Of a stretch of DNA of 64,000 nucleotides, positions 27,801 through 40,300 are shown piece after piece; the stretch's first letter is position 1, and every line of letters starts with the position of its first letter. Location of the stretch: NCBI GenBank assembly GCA_019095985.1, contig CM032660.1:7239132-7303131 (forward strand), read 5' to 3'. The translations under genes and the position numbers were made by a program. Source of the DNA: Streblospio benedicti (Eukaryota > Annelida > Polychaeta > Spionida > Spionidae). The notes under the pieces were generated by a model. It was not told the origin of the DNA. It did not search any database and was given only the letters and a program-made list of their open reading frames with translations.

Positions 27801-30800
27801 TTTGCTCAGCCTAATAGTTTTTGCAGACTACCAGACTAATTAATAAAATTCATGAGACTACAGACTAATTAATAAAAAACACCATGCTACTGAACTAAAA
27901 ATAACCCTTGGTCCCCCTCGACCATGTGACTAGCATTAGGATATTGGTTATATATTTCAATGTTTAAAAAGCATTCGTTGCCTCTAATTGATGTATAATC
28001 CTAACATGAATATTAGATAAATTGAAAGTTACAAACCCCTCTCTTGAAACACACATGAATAGCAATTCTGTTAGAATTCTTCAGATTAGTGGAGTTGTTT
28101 ACAAGTTCAAGTAGTTTTCTCGCTTCCAAATCTGTCGCATATATAAGTGCATGGATTGGACCAGACCACCTTTTACTCATGAATTCCAATCTTGAAAACC
28201 GATTGATTGTGAACTGTGTCAAAAGAGATACATAGTACTCTGATGTACTCTTTGGAATCGTGCCTGTAAGCAAATACTAGAAATATAAAATAGTTGACTG
28301 TAAATGGTTCATTCAAGCAATGAATGAAAAATAAGAATAATTTGAACTCAAAAAAAAATATTAAGGAGGACTTGCCCACAAAGTATAGATGTACACGTTT
28401 CTTTAAGCATGTAAATTTTCTGTATTCCAAGCACGTATCTTGGTTTACTATTCTTGAATCATTTATCTAGCAAAATGGAAATTTAAAACTGTTAAAATAA
28501 AAGTTTGTATAAGTTACGCCTGTTTTGTACAAATGATAACAGTTGACTGTAAACGATACATGCAAGCAATGCATAATAAATAAGGATAATTTGACTTATA
28601 GCCAGTTTCAAATTACCTGTCTTCGGAAGCTTTCACCATTTTGGACATCCAGTTTCCAAGCCATATTGTACTCCATGTCTTTGATTTCATCAACATCTTT
28701 CTTGATCGCCAGAACTGCTCCATTAGAAGATATCTACAGGAGACTTTCAAGTATAATTTATTATTATTTATTATGGAAATCACAAAATTTAAATAATTTT
28801 TTTCACATGATCAATTATTTCATATCAAGGTAGAAATATGTTTAATAGTCAGAGATATGTTAGAGAGAAGGTTAGAAATGAATAGCATATGTACATGTAC
28901 ATACCCATGAGAAACTAGCAAAAAAGTGATTAGAATCTGGTACCAATAGGTTACCATTTTTAAAATCCACAATGCATATGTATTTTCGCGAGAAACATGA
29001 TATGACGTGGGTAGCAGCGGTAGCTATGGAGACAATATTAATCTTTGTCTGAAATAAAAATGTGAATAAAATGATTCACTATGATTATGGATTTTTGACA
29101 TAATTTGTATAATTGAGGTTACATAATAAGATAGCACAAAGGGTCACAAGCCTTGAAATTACCTTAATACACAAGGTAAAATTATATTCATACTATTTCA
29201 TCTTTTGATCAATTCATACGAACCATTGGTCTGGTTGAGAAGTTTGTAATGTTGTGGAGCTTTTTAATTCCATGAATCAATCTTACGTGATTATTCAAAA
29301 TTATAAGCTGTCAAAATACAAACCATCAGATTAATATCTACAAGTAGTTAGTAATCCAACATGATCATGTCTATCACCAATGTTCAGCCTTTGTGTGGGG
29401 AGCACAACTGAGGTAGGGGCACTGGCGTAATGATCATACGGTAAGCCGCCAGCCCCCCTTGGTTGTACAAGTTCGGTAAGGGGATTTCTGCCAATGACTA
29501 GCATCAATACAAAGCAGTACAATACAATACAATACAATACAAAATTATAGCATGTAATACAAGTGCATGGAAATAGGATACACTGCATACAGCCATTTCA
29601 GAATGACAATAATAGGTTTGTGAAGTTGAAAATCCACTTACCTTCTGGATTTCAAAATTAGATTCTTCAATGAATGATACCTGAAATTGGACAAAAATAA
29701 CATTGACATGATATCCACTGTATGTTATTCATTATGGAATACTTGTGTTTTGATAATCAGTAATTATTTAGTTATCAAATACAGCAACCTACCTCACGTG
29801 AGTAATATGTTGTATTGACTGAAAAGATATGATAATCATAGTTTATGAGCATAGTCTAAAACAAGATGTTCAGGTTTATAAGTTTTTAACATACCTTGAA
29901 AAAATATTTTATCTGATAGAAATGAAAATGTCTAAATCCTCGAATTAAATGCTGAAGATATAATTCTATATGGCAATATATTCAAGAAGAAGTATAATAG
30001 ATTTAATTGAGATGTTTTGGATCATTTGAATCAAAACTTGACGTTTTGGAAGGGCTACTGTCCAGCTGCTTCTAATACCTTCAAGAGTCAAATCAAATCA
30101 TGCATTAAAGATGTCTATTTTGATGATTTCACGTAACGCCTCTAACCTACACTTGGTTAGAAATTTAAGATTATGCTTTACTAAAAATGATTGCTAGCTT
30201 TGGAAACATTAATAAATGGATATTATTATTAAGGAATTGAAATACTAAAACTATACCGTCAGGTAGTTCCCATGATGCCAGCAAAGTTTCCCATATTCTT
30301 ATTGTTAAATTGTTGGTGTTTACCAAATGCAAATGCAAGATGCCAACGTAACCGTGGACTAAGATGCTTTTAAGAAGATAGCCACACTCCCTTAGGTCAT
30401 CAGTCGTTTTGCCTTGCAATGCGATGTGAATTGAAGATTCCACTATTGCATCTAGCTAACAAAGGTTTTAAATTATATGATGTTTTATATAAGTGACATT
30501 ATTTAGGTTTTACTTTGAAGCAAATATGACTGAATTGATCATTTTTACTTGACGTAATTATTAATAAGACTTGTGATTATGAATTACTTCGGGAGGATTT
30601 GTATTTTTCACCTGTTTTCCACCAAATAATTTCAATTTACTGTGGTTATACCTGAAATTCAATGTTTGCTTATCAGGAATGTATAAATATATCAATTAGA
30701 TAAAAGTAGAATATATAAGAGAAAAAAACATAGTAAGATACCTTTGGTTTATGGTGACTTCAGTTGACCAAAAATTGTTACTCTGTACCATCTTTAACTC

Positions 30801-31354
30801 TGCCTTAATTGGCAAATCTGAAAATGTACGTTTGATAGAAATTTAATGTAGAAAGTGAATAATCATGAAATCTGGTCTATTGTAAAGAATGTCAATCTTT
30901 TTAAAGAATGAAGGCTGCACACAAAATAAACACATAGTGGGTGATATTCTCAAAATTTTTACTTTTTTGACATGTGTTAAAATGATAATTATCTTATCCA
31001 AGGGACAGATAAAACTCTTTTGTGTTTAAAGTAGATTTTTTTAAAGATTTTGTCATGTGTTCATTAGGTCTGTTCCAATCGCGCCAAGCAACATAATAAA
31101 TGTAAATAAATGTGGTGGTTTATATTCCCGATCCCAGTCTGGCTCTCATGACTTTACAATGCCTGGGTTGTTGCTAACACCCATGCTGCTGCCCTGTGCC
31201 ACATAACATAGGCACATCTAAACCCGGCAATTGCTACACTGACACTTTGAAAAACATGTTTAGATCATCACCTGGGTGCCCGAGTTATTACAAAAATGCT
31301 TGGCCAATTGAATGGATGACCAATGAATCCTGGCCTTTCTCATCTGGGCCCTTT

Positions 31355-31395
<41 letters not shown>

Positions 31396-34300
31396 ACCCC
31401 CCACCCTATCCGGAGCGAAAGTATGCCGGCCGTAGAGCAAAAATTCCGGGTTCGCGGGTATCATCCGGAAATCAATCCGGAGGTTTTTACTACGGGCCGG
31501 AGCTGGAACGGAGCCAAACGGAGCCAAAACGGAGCATTTATTCCAGCCCGGAGCCTCATCCGGAGGGGATTAACGCCGATCGATATTTCGCTTTCCGGCT
31601 GGCATACGAAAAATGACTTCTCCCGAGAAGTGGATTTTGCAGCCTCCGTTTCAATGCCCAGAACCTGAAATTTGCCGGCCGTAATGGTCCACGGATTTGG
31701 AATTTGCCATTTTTCGAGGGATTTTTTGAGATTCCGGCCGGATGTTCAGTAATATAATGGGGGGTTATGTACCAGATGACCCACCTCATTGTAGTATGTG
31801 TTCCAATTCATGTGCAGCTATTTGAATGAAAAACCTTCACCAGGGCTACTGCGATTTAAAACTAATATTAGCAAGAACGAGAAATATTTGGTCAATTTTT
31901 ACATTACTTTAGTATTAACCATAAAGGACAATTAAGGTTATTTATTGTTTGAAATGTTTATCCTATATAAACGGAGAATAACAGATATTGAAAAATGTTG
32001 ATAGGCATTGAAAGGTAGTTTGCAAAAACTTCAAATATAATGATACAATACTACCACATCCTGTTCAAAAATCAACTAAAGCACGTCGTTCAATCGATCT
32101 CCAGTTAATGTGCATAATCAAGAGCTTTAGTGCGGTAAACGTTTACTTTTGAAGTCAGAGATTTGGATTTTTCAGTGTAAACAGGCTGAAAATCAATCTT
32201 GAGCACAATTTCTTTCGTCCATGCACTATAAGAATACCTCTGGCACATACTGATGTGTTTTATCTCCACTCACATGGGTTGGTTTCTGCTGCCAAGTCTG
32301 CAATACATAACCACCCCCCTTCAAAATTGGTGTCATCTGATGGAAAATGACGAATATTGTGGGTGTAAAGCAGCTTAATTCAGGCAACATATGAACATTA
32401 TTGTATCTCAAAGTTGATTGAGACAGATTACACTAATCCCATGTTTTTTACAAACATACAATTGCACAAAAATATTAATGTCGTGATAAGCTGTGATCAA
32501 CAGTTTTCATATGAGGAGCAAACCAGTTTCTGTGGATTTGGAGACTTAACACAATATGATGCACCACGCCGTAACCCGGGTTACCATGATACCCCGGCAC
32601 GTGAAAATAATGAAAAATTCATTTTTGAGCTAATTAATTAATTCTTTTTTCAACATCATTACCCCGGCATGCCATGATAACTGGCAGCCTGCTTTGATAT
32701 CAAATTTTGTTAATATTCATAGGCAAAATGTTTAAGTTTTGTCATAAAGGAAACATCTTATTTAATTCTTAATTCATTAAAACTCGATTTCCAACTTAGC
32801 ACATTGTGACAAAACGAAAATGTACATGACCGTCATTACTTTTGGCGATCTGCTTTTTAGCAACAACCGATATCCAGAAATATCACGGGAGAAACGGGGC
32901 ATTACGACATGCCGGGGTTTGCATTTCATGGCACCGGGGGACATACGGACCCCGGGTTACGGCGTGATGCATCATATATAGGTTGATAATCTAGATGCAA
33001 TGCATAAGGTAGTTTTCAGTCAAGTATACGCTATACAGCTGACCCATATTACAGCTTGACAAAGCAATATTAGGCAAAATATCACTCATTTTCTGACAGC
33101 GGACAGCCATGTAGAACGAGGGTCTTCAACTATTGTAGACTTAGCAGCAAAAACCAGACCATTTCCCAAATATTCCCATGGTGCATGGACGAAATAAATT
33201 GTGCCAAAGACAGATATTTATACTACCTGCAGTGAAAAATCAGAACCTGTAATTTCAAAAGTAAATATTTCTCGCACAAAAGCTCTTGATTTCCGCACCA
33301 GCTCTGCTTATTACTCACATTAACTGGAGATCGATTGAACACGTGTAAAGAAAAGTGGAAGTGTCGATTAATGATTAATTAATATTTTAGATTTTTGATG
33401 CTACAGAAAAAGAATTCAAAATAACTTTGGGAAATATTCCTACTTCTGGTTAAATAATCTTTAAAATATTTTAAGTAATGATATACTAGACCTGCTATGT
33501 GTACATTGGCTATAATTAGAATGTTCAGGAATACTGCAATTGCTGCATATAATGCAGTTTTATTTTGTAATTTCATTAAAGACATGATGTCATAATTGAT
33601 GTTATAATGTATTCATATTTAGTGAACCATATTTTTCAGTAATCTTGTCATGCACATTTACATGCACATGTACATCTTCATGGATCAGTAGATATTTTGT
33701 ACTATGATTTTTAATGTGGTATCAAAATATTAAGCTGAAAGTCTGATGAAGAGTTTAATGTTTAATTTAAAGCCTATCATCTAGATTAATTTATGACTAC
33801 ACTACACTACTACTTACTATTTACAACATGTACTGACGTTGCGGCGACCATCGCGGTGCCTTCAACCGAGTGACTGTTTTGGTACGATGACGTCACAATG
33901 GCGCGAACTGGGTTTCCGCCAGGTGGAGTTCCTGGTGGAAAGCAGATGGAGGAGGTTCGGGGGGATGCTCCTGCCTTGGTTGAGGTTGAGCTTCGGGCGG
34001 TGCGTGTGGATCTTGATGGCTTCCAAGATCTTACGTCGGAAGGGCTGATCTTCTCTGCCTATGACTCTGGCTGACTCACTACTGAATAGATGTCCAGTAT
34101 TCTCTGTGTGGATCTGTATGGCAGACTGGGTACTATGCGGGTCCAGGTGTTCCTTCAGTCTCGTTTGCAGATTCCTGCCCGTTTTCCTAATGTATGTTTC
34201 ATGGCATGAAGGGCATGAGATGTCATACAACACTCCACACATTTTCTTTGGGTCGTCTTTGTCCTTGGGTCTAACTAGCAGGCTCCTAAGCGTGTTGAAA

Positions 34301-37300
34301 GGCTTATGGAAAGATGGGACACCATGTTTCTTAAGGATCAGCCCTTCCGACGTAAGATCTTGGAAGCCATCAAGATCCACACGCACCGCCCCAAGCTCAA
34401 CCTCAACCAAGGCAGGAGCATCCCCCCGAACCTCCTCCATCTGCTTTCCACCAGGAACTCCACCTGGCGGAAACCCAGTTCGCGCCATTGTGACGTCATC
34501 GTACCAAAACAGTCACTCGGTTGAAGGCACCGCGATGGTCGCCGCAACGTCAGTACATGTTGTAAATAGTAAGTAGTAGTGTAGTGTAGTCATAAATTAA
34601 TCTAGATGAATAGTCCTACTACTAGTAATAGTCTACATAAAGTTAAAGCCTATCATTTTCATAAACACAATAGCCATTAAGTTTTGTAGTTGCCCACAGA
34701 GTTAACATGTACCCGGTATATTTAAACATTAAGATCACTGCCTAACATGTTTGTCATTTAGGCTATGATATTATAATTGTCTTTTAACTTCTAATCTAGT
34801 TCACCAAACTATGCTCATATTTCAAGCCATATTTACTATTTACAGGTAATTATTTTCCACTCAAGGCTTTTATATCATTGTTACCAATTGTATGTTGTAG
34901 ATAATAAAGTCGTCACGGCAATTGGAGATGGAGGTGCGTAATGTTGGCCGTGTACCAGGTTCATTTGAGACACATCAAAAGTACACTTGGGTTGATTCTG
35001 TTGGTAGGACCGTTTCTCCACCACCTGAAGTTGATAGGGTTGGCAGGTAAAGTGTCAATGATTTGAGACTAATTGTCATTACTAACGGAAACAAAAAAAT
35101 ATGTCCATTAATAAGCGTTACTAATAGGTATTGTAATGATATTAAATCATTTTTAGCAGTGTGATAACCAAATATTTTATATTTCAGGTATGACACAGCA
35201 GGAGAACGAAAAAGCGGTCTGATGTTACTGAAAGATAGCGATGAAAGGAAGGTAAAGAAACTTGTTCAGAATATGATACTTGTAATAGTTTATTTCTCAA
35301 CCAGGAAACATTACAATCCTTAACCATCTTTCTTACGCTATTGCACAGGTGAATCTGGTGATTTCCGGGCCAAAAAGCCTTGGCTTGATGATCCGTGGCG
35401 GCAGTGAATTTGGTTTGGGCATTTACATCACAGGTGTAGATCGTCATTCAGTTGCAGAAAACGCAGGAATCAAGGTCAATTTTTATGCAAATGTGATATT
35501 CAAATGTTAATTTGAAAAATTTAATATTAACAAAATAATAAATACATGTACTAGGATTCATGCACTGTGTATGAATATAGATAAGAAATTTATTCCTTTA
35601 GGCTGGAGATCAGATCCTTGATGTTAATGGGACAAGTTTCCTTGATATCAGTCACAATGAAACTGTCAGAGTGCTCAAATCCTCCCAACAGTTCATTCTC
35701 ACCATTAAGGTAAAAAGTTAAATTTGCATAACCTATGTGCCATTTTCTAGTCTGTGGTTTCATCTATATAAAATTTAACTTACAGCCCACCCCCCCACCC
35801 ACCCCCATGTCAAAAGTAAATTGTATCAAATGTGAGCCCTATTAACTTGTCTATGTATACTCAGATAAAAGCTTCGCTCCCAAATCGATCAATGTTCAAC
35901 TTACAAGATCATGGGCTTTTTACGTGAATGTTTACTGTAATTGTGGGTGAAATTTATATTATTGAATATTCGTTTATATCTCTGATAATATATATAACTT
36001 CATCTGGTAAGTGTTCCTTCTTAGGATGTTGGTAAATTACCATATGCAAGGACGACATACGACCACACTCAATGGATTTCTGGAGAGGAACTGCCAGCAA
36101 GAGGCAATACCACCTTCCCACGGTCAGCGAGTCATCACCAGTTTGAAAGAAGAGGAGGTGCAGGAACTGTCAGCAAGGACATGAATGTTAGTTTTTCATA
36201 TAAATTAGTATGCTGGTCTATTTTCATAATATTTATCAACGTCACTCTACAAAATCTACTAAAATTGCCATGTCAATAGGTGAAAATGATAAATATATCA
36301 GGGTAATTGATATTCACCTATTCATTCACATTTACATGTACTATGATTAAAAAAGTTGATCATTGCACTAAATTTGAGATCTATTTTGTAATATCCTTTT
36401 AATGCACCACTGAGAAATGTCAATTGATATTTGTTTTTTTTTAATGCAGTCCATATTCATCAAAGGCGCCGGGTCGCAGCTAATGCACTCGTCCATGTCG
36501 GGCCAGAAAACACAGTGGGGCCTGGTTGAAGAGCGCGCCAGACAGTTGCTCAATGACCAGGAGAAGGACACTATGTCCTACTACTTAGAGCAGTATTTAC
36601 ACAGACAGGTACAGTCAATGGCTGAATTGAAATGTAGTTAGTTCTAAAACAACCTTTCTACGGTCAGTAATTAAGTCATTACTTGTTAAAATTTAGGCGC
36701 ATGAAGTGCCAACAAGGTTATGAAAAATGAATGTCTATAACATGCATATTGTCTAACATATTTAGGTATAAAAGTGTTTTATAATTGTTTATTCGGTTCT
36801 TCAATTTTCCTAATGTATTTAGGTGACTGTACATGGTTTGATGTTGGCATTGCTGCAATTACTTAATACAGAAGCAAAAGTAAGTGTTTTGTTTAATTCA
36901 TAGTACAAATTTCATTTTCATTATTTCTAATTTGCGAACAAGCCACAAAGTGTTGATGGTATATATCATACCATGTTAACTATTCTTGTAGTTCTCGCTT
37001 ACAAATGAGATAAGGGGACTCATTTTCCCAAAGGACATTGAAAAATTTGAAAGGATGGTTCTTGAACGACGGGTGGAGGATATGCAGGTGCAAAGATTCA
37101 GATATACAAATTTGATTATTACATGTGTACATTATTTGAGTTCTGGATGATTTGCAATGATTTTATAATTTGCATATGAATAAAACATAAAGTAGAAGTT
37201 CAAAAAGGATAATTATAGTAGACTGTCTTTGAATTTCATTGTTACTGTTGGAGTATGTATAGTAAATATATATATTCTGTGAGTATTTACATGTATATAT

Positions 37301-40300
37301 ATTTTACTTGGAAAATTTGAAAAAATGTTGCAAATTAAATGTTAACAGTATAATAACTGTTAGATATATTAACTATAATAACTTTTAGATGATTTTATTT
37401 GAGTACTGTACAATTTCACAAAGATAATATGTCTCAAAGAATACATTTCTTATTCCTTTCTGATTGACAACCAGGCAAGTGGTGGCGTCTTCAAGCAGGA
37501 TGATCAGATGTCTGAAAACTCACTAGACAGCGTTTCCTCTAGTAGTCGCTATAGCAATGAGTCCAACAACAAGGTATGAAAACTTAAGTTTGAATGTGAT
37601 ATCATTAGGCCAAACAGAATTGATAGTTTGGTTCCGGTTGGTGCCGCCCCTCTTAAAAACACCCCCGACCCTTAATATTTTATAAAATTAAGTCCCCCCA
37701 GCATATTTTTGTCATAAAAAAATGGTTATATCTTACGACTCCGCCTCAAAACTGAAAAAAATTCAAGAAATATTTTACCGATCCTTGATGAAAAGTGAAA
37801 CGAAACAGTTACAAACTATTGCCTTATAGTCGATGGCGCGCCCAGCCTTTATCAAATTGTCTTGTATAGATTGCGAGTCAGCTACTGCGTATCGAAACAT
37901 TGAATAGAAGATAAATACGGATGGATACGATAATACGGATAGACGATCGAGGCTGTAAATTCATTAAAATATAGGTCAGATGATCGACGATTTCTGTGAA
38001 AACTTTCAGTTTTATGCCACTTTCTACGCATGACAGTTACATTTGACTGTCTTCACTCCCAAACTGTTCTCATGACCTCAGGCTAGGTTAGTCTCACACA
38101 ACAAAGACCAACATACATGTACAGCGAGCTCCAACGAGCCAACACAACGTGGCCCCGTCAAAGTGAGGCTGGCCGGGCCGAGTCTAAGGCGAGGTCTGAT
38201 CTGAATCTGAGTGTTGGTGTCAGCGAAAACATCAGATATGATGGCTCTATCGTCCAAAACAGGTTGTGTTGTGCGCAAAGAGAAAAGAAGATAGTGTTAG
38301 TAAGAGTGGGGTAGGGCCGATAGTAAGAAGTCAAAGATAAAAACAGTTGTTAGTGGCGCAGGTTAAAAACAAGAATGAAATTCAAGATTTAGAAGTGGGC
38401 GTGGGCTAGGTGACTTTTAAAGGTTATGCTCAGTGGCCGAACAAGTATGCTTGTAGAGAAGCATTATGATGTGGTATGTGCATTCTGAACGTTTCTTTCA
38501 TTTAAACAGCGTAATAAAGTATGTATTGCAATTTAAATACCATGCAATAACAGCCAGCTTGTAACCAACAAAACACGCAAAGTCGCAAAATGTCATTGGA
38601 ATGATTTTCGTCAGGCGTAACTAGCACGGTGCACGTAAGAAGTCACCTATCTCTTCCATGTTAAATGAGACGTCTGTCGTTAGAAATCTGCGGTACGTCT
38701 GGATAAAATCATTCGATTATGCAATATCACATGACCTTGTGTTTTAATTGACGAGAAGACACAGTCTTTTTAAAGGTGAAATAAGTATTAAACGTGGAGA
38801 ATATGAATATTATTTTCATCACACATGCAATGGATAAGGCATCATCTATTGATACTGGATTTTACAGAACAAATATGTTTTTGGTTGAGCAATATCTTTA
38901 AAAGCTTCCAGTGTAGGAACGCTGACCACCTCTGCTGGCAGGTTATTCCATAGAATTACTGTGCTTGGAAAGAACGAGTGTCTATAGTAATCTGTCAATG
39001 TCGGAATTTCAAAATATGTCAAGCTGTGTGTCCTTCTTGATCTTATGGATGCTGGATGAATGTGTTGAGGCATTTGTATGTTTACGAGATGATGATGGAT
39101 TTTAAAAAACATACATAGTTTTATCTTCTTCCTCCTTGTCTCCAAGTCTTCCCATCCTAGCTCCTCCGGCATGGCTGTTGGGCTGCTGGTATTGTGGAAT
39201 CTATTGGTGACAAATCTGGCTGCCCATCCTCTGTACTTGTTGGAGTTTGTTGATGTCAACCCATGTATATGGATCCCACACTGTTGCTGAATATTCCTTA
39301 CATATGATCTTCTGTAAAATTTTTAGGATAAAATTTCGCCCTACCCTTCATTTAAGGCCCGTAAAATTTTACAGGAACACCTCCCGACTATGAGAATTTT
39401 TGCATAAAATTTTTAACATTTTCCTACCTACCCTGCCTGGTTTCATGATAAAATATTATGATAAAATAAAATATTATTCCCCACTACCCTTGAATTACTC
39501 AATCTCAGCCAACAGGAACCAAACTATCAATTCTGTTTGGCCTTATTAGCAATGTGTCTAGTGAAGGATTCTATATGCAGATATGGATTGTAACTTTTTA
39601 CGGAATATGAAGTTGCCATTCGTCATATATGCTATTCTTAATCTACTGTGAATGTTGAAACAATGAACAAATAAATTGCACTCAATCATTTTCTTCATGA
39701 TAGGTAACTGAAGGATCTTTGAATTTGGTATTGTCATTGTTTTAGTACCATGGTGGGAGTGATGGTGATGAGCTCGAGCCGCTGAGACAGGCAATCCAGT
39801 TAATGAGTGAAGAGCCTCGGCCAACGTACACTCAGGTGGTGGGTAGAAGTGCTAGTGTTTTACCTATCAGCAAATGAAAATAATCATATTTTCCCATATA
39901 TATAATATTTACATTGCAAACAATATTGATGAAGATATACATGTAATTGCACTTTCTATTAGGTTGAAACATCACCGCCTCAAGAAAAACACACTTCAGC
40001 TCCGCTATCATCTTATGGTGATGTACCGGGTCAGCATTTACTGAAGCCATTCGATGGTAGAGATCCTGTATCAAGAGATCCATATAGGTAAGCGTACTAA
40101 GGTGATACTTAATATACTTATATTTTTACTTTTAATATGAGAAAACTATAAAGATGCTTTCATTTTTTCATTTCAGAGAATTCTCATTAAATCGAGCTAA
40201 ACAGCAGAGCAGGGACGTTTCACCAAGACGGCAAATGTCATCTGAGGTTTTGAAGTCAAATGATGAGCAGACAATGACTAATCAGCGGCAAACTGCAGGT

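Larger units (their letters stand above)
19174..34900. other. Whirlin intron 3 (15.7 kb), host of a nested gene
   Basis: The intron interrupts PDZ1 between residues 241 and 242, after ...HDEAAR and before IIKSSRQLEMEV. It contains a complete glycosyltransferase gene on the opposite strand and at least nine repeat elements. The part from 19584 to 21960 holds nothing I can identify beyond AT-rich sequence. Confidence 0.85.
37608..39542. mobile_element. PIF/Harbinger-like inverted-repeat element, 1.94 kb, carrying other inserts
   Basis: It starts GGCCAAACAGAATTGATAGT and ends with its complement, ACTATCAATTCTGTTTGGCC, in a terminal repeat of about 30 bases. TTA flanks both sides (37605-37607 and 39543-39545). 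A 3-base TTA duplication with GGCC ends fits PIF/Harbinger. No transposase is recognised inside. Instead it contains a LINE fragment (38846-39300) and a 300-base repeat (38417-38715). It fills whirlin intron 12. Confidence 0.65.

Noticed and set aside
31196-31616. Proline- and glycine-rich frames on both strands
   Set aside because: They come from the 40-base poly-C run and adjoining repeat sequence, with no splice context or homology.
34306-34524. Plus-strand frame repeating the Penelope C-terminus as a second element
   Set aside because: It is the inverted arm of the same insertion at 33775-34614, not an independent copy.
38078-38314. Overlapping frames of 65-66 codons on both strands
   Set aside because: Inside a transposon-derived intron block, with no recognisable protein and no matching splice sites.
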